NCBI GenBank assembly: GCA_965229625.1
Contig: CBDDJJ010000001.1
Span: forward strand, 1,550,001 to 1,614,000
Direction of reading: 5' to 3'
Length of the DNA: 64,000 bases
DNA from: JANQIO01 sp965229625
Lineage (GTDB): Bacteria > Pseudomonadota > Gammaproteobacteria > Pseudomonadales > Halieaceae
Position numbers and translations under genes: made by a program. The notes under the pieces were generated by a model, which was not told the DNA's origin, did no database searches, and saw only the letters and a list, made by a program, of their open reading frames with translations. Position 1 is the first letter of the stretch; each line of letters begins with the position of its first letter. Below are positions 25,177 through 33,688 of this stretch, in pieces.

Positions 25177-25443
25177 GGGGCCTGCTCACACCAATCGAGT
25201 TGGCCCTGTTGTGACAGAGAAAGCGCCAATCGAGACGCGAGGAGTGAAGTTTGGTGGTTCCAAATGAACGACGAGCAACGAGAAGTGGCGCTTTCTCTGC
25301 CGCAACCCGTAGGGCTGCCCCTGTATTCGCGCTCTGCGGCGTTAGAAATTGTTTATGTGGACCCACCACACTGCACAATTCCTGCCTTGCAGAGCACGAA
25401 TACAGGGGCAGCAGGGCTAACTCGATTGGTGTGAACAGGCCCC
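25177..25443. mobile_element. 267 bp MITE-like element with nested hairpins
   Basis: Terminal inverted repeats of 31 bp (25177-25207 and 25413-25443; 29 of 31 pair) begin GGGGCCTG. Inside are two more long inverted repeats: CAGAGAAAGCGCCA (25215-25228) with its exact complement at 25286-25299, and a 24 bp arm at 25314-25337 pairing 23 of 24 with 25389-25412. Smaller hairpins sit at each tip (TTTGG/CCAAA near 25250-25264; TGTGG/CCACA near 25356-25370). Folded, it is a stem carrying two arms. No coding sequence or target duplication is evident. It ends 10 bp before the start codon of the next gene. Confidence 0.8.
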
Positions 25444-25453
25444 AGGGGGCACC

Positions 25454-25642
25454 ATGGCTAAGCTGAAGTCCCCGGCCAGCGAACACGAAAAAGAACGCAT
25501 GCGGGCCGAAATAGATTCTCAAGTGGAAGAGTTCCTCCGCCGCGGCGGCAAGATCGATGTGTTGACCAGTGAGCGTGCAGGCGGGTCCGATATCGGCAGC
25601 GTCTGGCACCAGCAGGACGACATGTCCAACATCGTTCCGTAG
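25454..25642 (+). CDS. small SutA-like protein
   Basis: A 62 aa charged protein starting at the ATG at 25454 with AGGGGGC upstream. A helix (HEKERMRAEIDSQVEEFLRR) runs into GGKIDVLTSERAGG. The EEFLRRGGKI motif resembles the C-terminal part of SutA, an RNA-polymerase-binding regulator of slow-growth expression in Pseudomonas, but the long acidic N-terminus of SutA is missing. The likeness is by eye only. The gene lies directly behind the 267 bp hairpin element, which must therefore supply its promoter or 5' leader. Confidence 0.75.
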   Translation: MAKLKSPASEHEKERMRAEIDSQVEEFLRRGGKIDVLTSERAGGSDIGSVWHQQDDMSNIVP

Positions 25643-25701
25643 CAGTAAACAACTCACACGATCCGGCGTGGACCGCAGGGAGAACTGATGAGGCCAATTG
25701 C

Positions 25702-27456
25702 ATGCTGAATGTCGAGAATATCCTCGAAGAACGTTATCCCGACTTTGTAAGCCAGCACACGAAGACCGCCAGTACCCTCTCCCGCTTTCTCAGCTTCCTC
25801 TTTTACGAATCTCGCTTCCAGCAGTTCGAGCGCGATTACCCGCACCTGGAGGGCTTTGATTTCGTCGAGGCGGCGCTGCGCTACTTCGATTTCACGCTAC
25901 GCCTGCGCGAAGATGAGCGGGCTCGTATTCCCGCTACCGGCCCGGTAGTGATCATTGCCAATCACCCCATCGGCTCACTGGACGGCCTGGCGCTGCTGGA
26001 CCTGGTGCGCGAAGTTCGCGCCGATGTAAAGGTGGTGGCCAACGACCTGTTGGCCGTGCTGAACCCGCTCAAGCCGGTGATGCTGCCGGTCAACAACATG
26101 GGCGGCAACACGCCCAAGACCAACCTGGCAAATATCAAGCAGCACCTGAAAAACGACGGCGCGCTGATTATTTTCCCGGCCGGCGAGGTGTCGCGCTTCG
26201 GACCCACTGGCATCCGGGACGGCAAGTGGCAGTCGGGCTTTGTGAAAATTGCGAAGTCTGCGCAGGCGCCGATCCTGCCGATCTTCGTGGCGGGCCGCAA
26301 CAGTCTGTTCTTCTACAGCATTTCCTTCCTGGCCAAGCCCTTGTCCACCCTGTGGCTGGTGCGAGAAATGTTCAAGCAAAGTCACAACACCGTGGACGCC
26401 CGGGTAGGCAATCCGATTCCCTACGACGTTTACTCGCGGGTCGACGGTGGCGCCAAACACCTGGCTGGCCTGTTCAAGAAGCATGTCTATCGGCTGGCAC
26501 GCGGCCGCCGCGGCATCTTCCTGACCACGGAAACCGTGGCCGCCCCGGAAAATCGCCTGCTATTGAAGCGTGAACTGGAGCAGTGCGAACTGCTGGGCGA
26601 CACCCCGGACGGCAAACAGATCTACCTGTACAAGCAGCAGAGCTCAGACTGCCTGATGCGCGAAATCGGCCGCCTGCGTGAGCTGACCTTCCGCTCAGTG
26701 GGGGAAGGCTCCGGCCTGCCGCGGGATATCGACCGTTTCGACCGCGACTACCACCAGCTGGTGCTGTGGGACCCCGAGCAATTGGAGATCGCCGGCGCCT
26801 ACCGCATTGGCGACTCCGGCGACCTGGTGGCTCGCAAGGGCGTCGAATCACTGTACACCCACACGCTGTTCGAATTCGGCGAGGGCATGCGCCCGGTGCT
26901 GGAACGCGGCCTGGAGCTCGGGCGCAGCTTCGTGCAGCCGCGCTACCAGAATCGCCAGAGTCTCGACTACCTGTGGTGTGGCATCGGCGCTTTCCTGCGT
27001 CGCTACCCCGATTACCGTTACCTGTACGGGCCGGTGTCTATCAGCCGCTTCTACAGCGACGCCGCCATCGCCCGCATCGTTTACTACTACTCCTGTCACT
27101 ACGGCTCCGATGAACTGGGCGTCACCGGACGCAACCCCTACCTGGTGCAACCGGAGTACCAGCACAGGCTCATCGAAGAATTTTCCGGCACGGACCGTGA
27201 GGCCGACTTCAAGGCGCTGAGAGAGCACCTGGCCGAGCACGGTATGCCCATCCCTGTTCTGTTCAAGCATTACTCGGAAGTGGCCGAGCCTGAAGGCGTG
27301 CGCTTCGCCGCCTTCAATATCGACCCCGATTTCGGAGACTGTGTCGACGGCTTCCTGGTTGTCGACCTGCATCAACTGAAACCGCGCAAAAGAAAGCGGT
27401 ACCTGGGAACGGATGTGACCTTAAAGGGAGAAGACCATGGAAGCGCTGAGCTTTGA
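25702..27456 (+). CDS. bifunctional acyltransferase, OlsF-like
   Basis: A 584 aa fusion. The N-terminal half (about 60-290) is a PlsC-type acyltransferase with the NHPIGSLDG motif (H88, D94) and the FPAGEVSR block at about 166-173. The C-terminal half (about 300-560) is the OlsB-like GNAT/hemolysin-type N-acyltransferase. This order matches OlsF, which makes ornithine lipid by N-acylating ornithine and then O-acylating the product, a phosphorus-free membrane lipid. The symbol is withheld because related fusions with other acceptors exist. It overlaps the next phosphoesterase gene by 20 bp. Confidence 0.85.
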   Translation: MLNVENILEERYPDFVSQHTKTASTLSRFLSFLFYESRFQQFERDYPHLEGFDFVEAALRYFDFTLRLREDERARIPATGPVVIIANHPIGSLDGLALLDLVREVRADVKVVANDLLAVLNPLKPVMLPVNNMGGNTPKTNLANIKQHLKNDGALIIFPAGEVSRFGPTGIRDGKWQSGFVKIAKSAQAPILPIFVAGRNSLFFYSISFLAKPLSTLWLVREMFKQSHNTVDARVGNPIPYDVYSRVDGGAKHLAGLFKKHVYRLARGRRGIFLTTETVAAPENRLLLKRELEQCELLGDTPDGKQIYLYKQQSSDCLMREIGRLRELTFRSVGEGSGLPRDIDRFDRDYHQLVLWDPEQLEIAGAYRIGDSGDLVARKGVESLYTHTLFEFGEGMRPVLERGLELGRSFVQPRYQNRQSLDYLWCGIGAFLRRYPDYRYLYGPVSISRFYSDAAIARIVYYYSCHYGSDELGVTGRNPYLVQPEYQHRLIEEFSGTDREADFKALREHLAEHGMPIPVLFKHYSEVAEPEGVRFAAFNIDPDFGDCVDGFLVVDLHQLKPRKRKRYLGTDVTLKGEDHGSAEL

Positions 27457-28231
27457 AGGGGAAATACACTGCAAGACCCTGTGGATTTCGGACGTACACC
27501 TCGGTAGCGCCAACTGCAAAGCAGAGCACCTGATCCAGTTGCTGGACCGGGTGCGCTGCGAGCGGCTGTACCTGGTGGGCGACATTGTCGATATGTGGGC
27601 AATGTCCAAGCGCGTGTTCTGGCCGGAGTCTCACAACCTGGTGCTGCGCAAGCTGCTGAACAAGTCGAAGGCGGGTGTGGAGATTATTTACATACCCGGC
27701 AACCACGATGCCAACTTCCGCGAGTTCTGCGGCAGCGAATTCGGCCACGTGGTTATCAAGCGTCGCCATGTGCACGTCACACCGGACGGCCGGCGCCTGC
27801 TGGTCACCCACGGCGACGAGTTGGACCACGCCGTGCGCTTCAGCCGCATCAACCGCCTGATCGGCGACTGGGCCTACGACGCGATGATGAGCGTAAACCG
27901 ATGGGTGAACAAACTTCGCGACCGCATGGGCCTGCCCTACTGGTCACTGTCGGGCTGGATAAAGAACAACGTCGCCCAGGCGGAGGCGGCCATCCAGGCC
28001 TACCAGGCGGCGGCGGTGAACATGGTCCGCGAGCGCGGCTACGACGGCATAATCTGCGGCCACCTGCATCACCCGGTGATTCAGCAGTACGAGGACATCC
28101 TCTATTGCAACGACGGCGACTGGGTGGAGAACTGCACGGCCTTGCTGGAAGATGAAGCGGGCCAGCTCAAGCTGCTGCGCGGCATCAGCAGCCGGGAAGA
28201 GCGTTCAGACGTACTGTTTGTCGCCGCCTGA
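27437..28231 (+). CDS. UDP-2,3-diacylglucosamine diphosphatase-like phosphoesterase
   Basis: A calcineurin-like phosphoesterase of 264 aa with all metal motifs: ISDVHLGSA (from 17), GDIVDMW, GNHDANF, THGDELDH and the late GHLHHP. The lid-like segment between resembles LpxH/LpxH2 proteins that cut UDP-2,3-diacylglucosamine in lipid A synthesis. Sharing 20 bp with the OlsF-like gene suggests that the two act in membrane-lipid remodelling; it might hydrolyse another lipid pyrophosphate. A GC hairpin (CGCCGC/GCGGCG, 28222-28238) spans its stop codon. Confidence 0.85.
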   Translation: MEALSFEGEIHCKTLWISDVHLGSANCKAEHLIQLLDRVRCERLYLVGDIVDMWAMSKRVFWPESHNLVLRKLLNKSKAGVEIIYIPGNHDANFREFCGSEFGHVVIKRRHVHVTPDGRRLLVTHGDELDHAVRFSRINRLIGDWAYDAMMSVNRWVNKLRDRMGLPYWSLSGWIKNNVAQAEAAIQAYQAAAVNMVRERGYDGIICGHLHHPVIQQYEDILYCNDGDWVENCTALLEDEAGQLKLLRGISSREERSDVLFVAA

Positions 28232-28264
28232 AGCGGCGGCAAACGGTCACAAGTCAGACCGCGA

Positions 28265-30019
28265 TCAGAATCGATTGGTCAGCCACAGGGCCTGGTAGGG
28301 AGCGATCTCTATCATGCCCTGCTGGTCGTGGTAGTCAGCACCGCTGACCAGGTCCTTCCACTGTTCCGTACCCACCAGGTTGATCTCCGCGAGGCTCACG
28401 GCCTGCACCTCGTCGGTCACGTTGTAAACGCAGAAAATGCTCTGGCTGCGGTCCATGCTCTGGCGCCAGAAAGCGAAGATATTGGTCCCCAGGTGCATGG
28501 TGAACTGGGTGGCATTGGGGTGGAAAGCCGGCTGGGCGCTGCGCAGGCCGATCAGGCGGATAATGCGTTCGAAGACGCGGCCGTGGTGACGCTCCTCGTC
28601 AACCAGCGCCGCGCGCAGGTCCTCGTCTTCCCAGATATGCCGGTTGATAGTGCGGGCCCGGCCGGTGTTTTCCACCCGGGTATAGTCATTCTCAGTGCCC
28701 AACAGGCTGTGGATGTAGAACGCCGGAATGCCCTCCAAAGCCATCATGATGGCGTGGGCACAGACAAAGCGGTCCTCCTGGTAGTCGTCGCGGCCACTGT
28801 CGATGGTGCCCTGCAGGGCATCGTATAGCGCCACGTTGATTTCGTAGGGCTTGTCGTAGCCTTCCCGCGCGCGCCGCATGGTTACCCGGCCGCCGCAATC
28901 GCGCATGCAGTCCAGCAGGCGGTCGATATCCTTCTGTTCCAGCAGGCCATCGAGCGGCCGCAGGCCGATACCGTCATGGGAGGCAATGAAGTTCAGGTAG
29001 GCCGTACCCGACTGGGCCGGCGGCATGCTCATCATCCAGGTTTTCAGATGGCGGCAGTCTCCGGCCACCAGGGTGTACACCAATAGCGGCGGCAGCGAGA
29101 AATTGTAGATGAGGTGCGCCTCGTTGGCGTTGCCGAAGTAGGTCAGGTTCTCCCGGTTGGGTACATTGGTCTCGGTTACCACCACCGCGCGCTCTGTGTG
29201 GTGCTCGATAAGCGTCCGGTACAGCTTGATGATCTCGTGGGTCTGCGGCAGGTGCACACAGGGGGTGCCGGGCTCCTTCCACAGGAAAGCCACGGCATCC
29301 ATGCGGAACAGCTGGACCCCGTGTTCCAGGTAATGACGAATAATGCCCGCGAACTCTACCAGTACCCGCGGGTTGGCAAAGTTGAGGTCTACCTGGTCGG
29401 CACTGAAGGTGCACCAGACATGCCGGGTACCATCGGCAGTTTCCACTTCGGTCAGCAGCGGCGAATTGCGCGGACGCACCACGGCACTGATATCCGCTTC
29501 CGGGTCGCCCTCTACAAAGAAATCCTTGCCTGGGTCCAGCCGTTTCTTGAAGTTGTCAAACCAGCGGCTGCGAGACGAGGCATGGTTCAGCACCAGGTCC
29601 GACATCAGGCGGAAGTCGCTGGCGATCGCGCTGATGTCTTCCCACTCCCCCACCGCGGGGTTCACCACCAGGTAATCCATAACCGCGAACCCGTCGTCAG
29701 AGCTGAACGGGAAGAACGGCAGTATGTGCACGCCGGAGATGGTACTGCCCAGGTATTCCCGCAGGAAACGATGCAGGGTCTTGAGCGGGGTTTCACCACC
29801 GTCGACGATGGAATCGCCGTAAGTGATAAGAATGTTGTCCGATTCGTCCCAATGGTTCAGGTGGGGGCGCGGCGCCTTGCAGCTCTCCGTGAGCCCCATG
29901 GTGATCATCAGCTCATTGGCGAGTTCACGATGATCGCCCGAGCCGTAAATGATCTCGAGGTGTTTCTGCAGTCGGTACTGTAGGCCGGCGAGCGCGTCAG
30001 CGGGGGGCGGCGTATTCAC
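28265..30019 (-). CDS. glucosylglycerate phosphorylase-like GH13 enzyme
   Basis: A GH13_18 (sucrose phosphorylase-like) enzyme of 584 aa. The nucleophile Asp is in FRMDAVAFLWKE (D241) and the acid/base Glu in VVTETNVPN (E283); ASHDGIGLRP holds the late His-Asp. Linked genes make glucosylglycerate, which fits glucosylglycerate phosphorylase (cuts glucosylglycerate with phosphate into glucose 1-phosphate and D-glycerate) rather than a sucrose enzyme. I chose the GTG at 30019 because GAGGAA lies about 7 nt upstream; it overlaps the end of the GpgS gene by 23 bp. Confidence 0.88.
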   Translation of the reverse strand: MNTPPPADALAGLQYRLQKHLEIIYGSGDHRELANELMITMGLTESCKAPRPHLNHWDESDNILITYGDSIVDGGETPLKTLHRFLREYLGSTISGVHILPFFPFSSDDGFAVMDYLVVNPAVGEWEDISAIASDFRLMSDLVLNHASSRSRWFDNFKKRLDPGKDFFVEGDPEADISAVVRPRNSPLLTEVETADGTRHVWCTFSADQVDLNFANPRVLVEFAGIIRHYLEHGVQLFRMDAVAFLWKEPGTPCVHLPQTHEIIKLYRTLIEHHTERAVVVTETNVPNRENLTYFGNANEAHLIYNFSLPPLLVYTLVAGDCRHLKTWMMSMPPAQSGTAYLNFIASHDGIGLRPLDGLLEQKDIDRLLDCMRDCGGRVTMRRAREGYDKPYEINVALYDALQGTIDSGRDDYQEDRFVCAHAIMMALEGIPAFYIHSLLGTENDYTRVENTGRARTINRHIWEDEDLRAALVDEERHHGRVFERIIRLIGLRSAQPAFHPNATQFTMHLGTNIFAFWRQSMDRSQSIFCVYNVTDEVQAVSLAEINLVGTEQWKDLVSGADYHDQQGMIEIAPYQALWLTNRF

Positions 30020-31226
30020 GGTAGTCTTCCTCAACCGCATTTCGGAACTGCTCCAGCACATCCGGGAATGCACTGGTAACGCGGTTCCACCCAGGGATGA
30101 AGGGCTTTTGCATGGGATTTGCCAGGAAATAGTCTCCGGCTTTCATAATGTTCTGTGCAAACAATTCTACCGCCTCTTCCTCGCGATGGCGCTGGTAACC
30201 CAGGCCGTTGATGGCGGCATCGTTTTCGTAGGTGTCGATAAAGTCCAGCGCCACCCGGTAATAGGTGGCCTTGATGGTACGGAACTTCTCAGTGGAGAAG
30301 ACCTCGCCCTTGGTAGCGAGTTTACGGAACATCGCCTTGGCTATGTCGGTGCTCATTTTAGACAACCCGCGGGTCGGGTCTTCCCTGGATAGCTCCTGGT
30401 GTTTGTGGTCATAGACCTCCGCTATGTCTACCTGACAGATACGGTTGGTGGCATAGTTGCGGTTCATTTCCGACAGCACGCCCACCTCCAGTCCCCAGTC
30501 GCTGGGAATCAACAGGTCGTTGATCACATATGAGCGCAGGGAGAACTCGCCCGCCAGCGGGTAGCGGAAGCTGTCCATGTAGTTGAGGAACTCGCTGTAG
30601 CCGCACACCTTGGTGAGTGAGCGCAACAGGGGCGTGACGAACAGGCGACTTACCCGTCCGCCCATGGTGTCGGTGGCCACACGCGCGTAGTAACCCTTGC
30701 AGAAGGAATAGCTGAAGCTCGGATTAGCGACGGGGTAGATCAGGCGCGCCAGCAGCTCTCGTTCATAGGTCACGATATCGCAATCGTGCAGGGCCACGCT
30801 TTCGGAACGCCCGGTCGACAGCACATAACCCAGCATGTACCAGACGTTGCGACCCTTGCCCATCTCGGTGGGCGCCAGGCCCTTTTCCTTGAGCCGGGCA
30901 TCGATCGCCATCAGGCGCGGGCCGTCGTTCCACAGCACCCGGTGGTGCTGGGGCAGGCGTGAGAAATACTCCAGCGCTTCCTTGTACTCGTCCTTGTTCG
31001 CCCGGTCCAGGCCGATCACGATCTCGTCCAGATAGGGCACCTTGCAGAGCTCGTCAACGATGTTCGCCAGCGCCGGGCCGGACAGTTCGGAGTGCAGGCA
31101 GGGCAGCACCAGGGACATTGGCCGAGAGGCGCGGAATTGCATCAGCTCGCGCTCCAGGTCTTCCACCGGCCTGCGGGTCAGGTTATGCAGGGTGGTGACC
31201 AGTCCGTTCTGGTGAAAATCGCCCAT
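29997..31226 (-). CDS. gpgS: glucosyl-3-phosphoglycerate synthase
   Basis: A GT81 glycosyltransferase of 409 aa that joins NDP-glucose to 3-phospho-D-glycerate. Seen in the sequence: SLVLPCLHSELSGPALANIV for the nucleotide-sugar fold (about 38-57), the family motif EMGKGRNVWYMLGY near 121-134, and the metal motif LHDCDIVTY near 145-153 (DxD-like). It lies 9 bp after the phosphatase stop codon and overlaps the phosphorylase gene downstream. Product after dephosphorylation is glucosylglycerate, a compatible solute for salt stress and nitrogen limitation. Confidence 0.9.
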   Translation of the reverse strand: MGDFHQNGLVTTLHNLTRRPVEDLERELMQFRASRPMSLVLPCLHSELSGPALANIVDELCKVPYLDEIVIGLDRANKDEYKEALEYFSRLPQHHRVLWNDGPRLMAIDARLKEKGLAPTEMGKGRNVWYMLGYVLSTGRSESVALHDCDIVTYERELLARLIYPVANPSFSYSFCKGYYARVATDTMGGRVSRLFVTPLLRSLTKVCGYSEFLNYMDSFRYPLAGEFSLRSYVINDLLIPSDWGLEVGVLSEMNRNYATNRICQVDIAEVYDHKHQELSREDPTRGLSKMSTDIAKAMFRKLATKGEVFSTEKFRTIKATYYRVALDFIDTYENDAAINGLGYQRHREEEAVELFAQNIMKAGDYFLANPMQKPFIPGWNRVTSAFPDVLEQFRNAVEEDYREYAAPR

Positions 31227-31235
31227 CGGATCTCC

Positions 31236-32021
31236 CTAGCGCTCCGCGCTGTCGCTGAATTCATCAAGCAGTGCCGACATCGCTTCCTGCCATCCAGAAG
31301 GACCGGGGTGGCGCGTCCGGAGGATGCGTCCAGGACCGGCGGGCTCGAGGCTGTCAGACCTTGCCGATTTGATGATAACCGCTATATCCGCTGCCGCCAG
31401 CATCGACAGGTCGTTGGGGCTGTCACCAAGGGCGATAACCGGCCCATGATTGACATAGCGCAGGCGCAGGCGCTTCAGAGCAGCGCCCTTGTCGGTGGGC
31501 CCCGCCACTGACAGGAAACGGCCGCCCTGCTGGGCGGTCAGGCCGCGCGCTGCCAGCAGGGAGCGAAACCGCTCCAGATTTTGTTCGCTGTCTTCCCAGA
31601 GCAGGGGTTCGCTGAATTCGCGCTGCGCGGCCAGCGCGGCGGCCGCGACCGATAGCCCGGTGCAGTCAGCGACCTCCTGCACCGACATGTCCGCAAACCC
31701 GGTAAAACTGAAGCCCTCCTGCTCGCGCAGGGAGTGCAGCTGTTGTAGTACCTCGGCCCTGGGCGGCGCCAGCGCCTCAAGCTTATCGCCGGATTCTCCA
31801 GCGTTGCAGATGCCGGCTCCGTTCTCACAGATAAACGGACCGCTTATCTCCAGCTCTGCCTGCAGCGGTGCCATCTCAGCGCGCGTCTTGCTGGAACACA
31901 GCACCAGCGGAATGCCGCGCTCGCGGATGGTGGCCAGCGCTGCGCTGGCCGGCTCAAAACTGTAGCTGTCATGGTCCAGCAGGGTTCCGTCCAGGTCGGT
32001 AACGATCAGTGGCATACTCAC
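31236..32021 (-). CDS. glucosyl/mannosyl-3-phosphoglycerate phosphatase (HAD-IIB)
   Basis: A 261 aa HAD-IIB phosphatase of the MpgP group. The nucleophile motif is IVTDLDGTLLD (D9, D11), motif II is LCSSKTRAEM near 41-50, and the acidic motif IV is VIALGDSPNDLSML near 195-208. The conserved FICENGA stretch near 63-69 is typical of MPGP. By operon position it should remove phosphate from glucosyl-3-phosphoglycerate. The start is a GTG overlapping the kinase stop (GTGA); an ATG six bases on also works. Confidence 0.88.
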   Translation of the reverse strand: MSMPLIVTDLDGTLLDHDSYSFEPASAALATIRERGIPLVLCSSKTRAEMAPLQAELEISGPFICENGAGICNAGESGDKLEALAPPRAEVLQQLHSLREQEGFSFTGFADMSVQEVADCTGLSVAAAALAAQREFSEPLLWEDSEQNLERFRSLLAARGLTAQQGGRFLSVAGPTDKGAALKRLRLRYVNHGPVIALGDSPNDLSMLAAADIAVIIKSARSDSLEPAGPGRILRTRHPGPSGWQEAMSALLDEFSDSAER

Positions 32022-32887
32022 AGCACTCGCGCTCCGCAGATACTGTGGTCCTCGGCAACTTCCAGCAGGTAGTCTGCGCGAGCTGGCATCTCGTCCAGGC
32101 AGTGGCGCGTAACGCGTTCATAGTGCTCCACAAAGCGCTTCACCTGTGCCGGGCTCATCACGCCCGCCCCACTGCGGCGCCCGGCCAGCTTGGCTTCCTG
32201 CAACTGCCGCCACTCCAGCACCCGCTCCATGGAGGGTGCCTTCAACATCACCAATGTGTGCAGGCGCGAATAGAGTGCAGCATAAGGTCCCACCAGCTGT
32301 TCGTTGACGTAGCGGCGCCACTCGCCGCTGCTGTCTTCACTGGCCTCCAGGTCGTTGATCGGGGTGCGCAGCGCAATCTCCGGTTCGGGGGCGGCCCCCA
32401 CACACCAGCCTTCCAGCAGGACAATGTCAGCGGGGCCCGCCAGTTTCCAGTCTGCGCTCGGCAGGCGGTCATCGATGGCCTTGTCGAATACCGGGACGGG
32501 AATCGCCTTCCCCATTTCCAGGGCATCCAGGGTCTGCTTCAGCAATGGGACCTCATGGGTGCCCGGGACTCCCCGGGTTTGCAATAGCGGATGCACGGCG
32601 TCCGCCAGCCGCTGGCGCTCGGCACGCGGCAGGTAGAAATCATCCAGCGACAGGGTTGCATGCCGCAGCCCGCGAATTTCCAGCATCAGGCAAAACACCT
32701 CGCAGGCGGTGGTCTTGCCGGTGCCCTGGGCGCCATTCACACCCACCAGCAGGGGCGAACCCTGGGCGGCCTGCCTGGCCTGCAGCCACTCGGCCAGTGG
32801 CAGGAACCAGCGCTCCGCCATGGCTGGATAGCTGTCGGGCAGCGCCTCGGCGGCCGCCAGAGATATCAATTGTTCACGCAGCGACAT
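32018..32887 (-). CDS. D-glycerate 3-kinase-like P-loop kinase
   Basis: A 289 aa kinase of the PRK/GLYK class. The P-loop is GVNGAQGTGKTT at 49-60; LSLDDFYLPRAER carries the next conserved Asp pair, and VLLEGWCVG gives the Walker B region, as in plant D-glycerate 3-kinase. The start is the ATG at 32887; a longer frame to 33007 is not needed. In this operon it would turn D-glycerate freed by the phosphorylase back into 3-phosphoglycerate, closing the glucosylglycerate cycle. Confidence 0.88.
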   Translation of the reverse strand: MSLREQLISLAAAEALPDSYPAMAERWFLPLAEWLQARQAAQGSPLLVGVNGAQGTGKTTACEVFCLMLEIRGLRHATLSLDDFYLPRAERQRLADAVHPLLQTRGVPGTHEVPLLKQTLDALEMGKAIPVPVFDKAIDDRLPSADWKLAGPADIVLLEGWCVGAAPEPEIALRTPINDLEASEDSSGEWRRYVNEQLVGPYAALYSRLHTLVMLKAPSMERVLEWRQLQEAKLAGRRSGAGVMSPAQVKRFVEHYERVTRHCLDEMPARADYLLEVAEDHSICGARVL

Positions 32888-33118
32888 GGCGGCGCGTTTT
32901 CCCCACAGGTACCTGGTATTGAGGAAACAAGTTTTGTGCCAACCCGCAAATGCCTGGCCAGCGGCGTACGGCGGGCGAACTTCCGCACCAGAAAGGGGCG
33001 CCACCACAATAGCTGCCAGCCCATGGTGCAGTCAGCTCACCGAGTGCACGCTGATCAGCCTGCCTGTCCATGCCGTATAACCCCCTGTACTCTTCAGACT
33101 CAAGCGTTAAGGATAGCC

Positions 33119-33685
33119 GTGAATATCAGCAAGCTGTTGGCCGTCGCCCTGGCGGCGCTGCTGACGGGCTGCAGTAGTGTCAGCGTTGATAACTACCGCG
33201 ATGCCAGCCCGCCCTTCATTCCCAGTGAATTTTTTGACGGTCGCCTGACGGCCCACGGCGTCGTGATGGATCGCGGCGGCAAGGTGACCCGGCACTTCAA
33301 TGCCGACATCCTGGCCTGGTGGCGCGATGGCGTCGGCACACTCGAGGAAGACTTCGTGTTCGATGACGGCGAAGAACAGCGCCGGGTGTGGACGCTGACA
33401 CCTGACGGGGCCGGCGGCTATATCGGGCGCGCCGGCGACGTGGTCGGCGACGGCAGCCTCAGCTTCGCCGGCAACGCAGTGTTCCTGGACTACGTGCTGC
33501 GCATTCCTTACGGTGACGGGACCATCGACCTGCGTGTGGATGACCGCATGTACCTGGTCGCGCCCAACGTGCTCATCAATGAGTCGAAGCTCTCAAAATT
33601 CGGTTTTGGCGTGGGCAGGATCCTGCTGACCATTGTCCGTCACCCGGACCCCGAAGCAGCAAGCGCGTTGCTACCGGAGGCTTGA
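33119..33685 (+). CDS. DUF3833-like lipoprotein
   Basis: A 188 aa lipoprotein starting at the GTG at 33119 (AAGGAT upstream). The signal ends in a classical lipobox LLTGC (Cys near residue 17). The mature part begins SSVSVDNYRDASPPFIPSEF and contains FFDGRLTAHGVVMDRGGKV, RHFNADILAWW and LDEDF-like strands, a pattern of the DUF3833 family, thought to be a lipocalin-like beta-barrel. Ligand unknown. It is followed 3 bp later by a PPOX-family gene, so the two are one operon. Confidence 0.85.
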   Translation: MNISKLLAVALAALLTGCSSVSVDNYRDASPPFIPSEFFDGRLTAHGVVMDRGGKVTRHFNADILAWWRDGVGTLEEDFVFDDGEEQRRVWTLTPDGAGGYIGRAGDVVGDGSLSFAGNAVFLDYVLRIPYGDGTIDLRVDDRMYLVAPNVLINESKLSKFGFGVGRILLTIVRHPDPEAASALLPEA

Positions 33686-33688
33686 GAC

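Noticed and set aside
25177..25443. Retron msr-msd or integron attC site
   Set aside because: No reverse transcriptase or integrase is nearby, and the arm lengths and end sequences do not match either class.
25057..25657. Open frames on both strands across the hairpin element
   Set aside because: They arise from the inverted repeats, overlap the real small gene at 25454, and have no family features.
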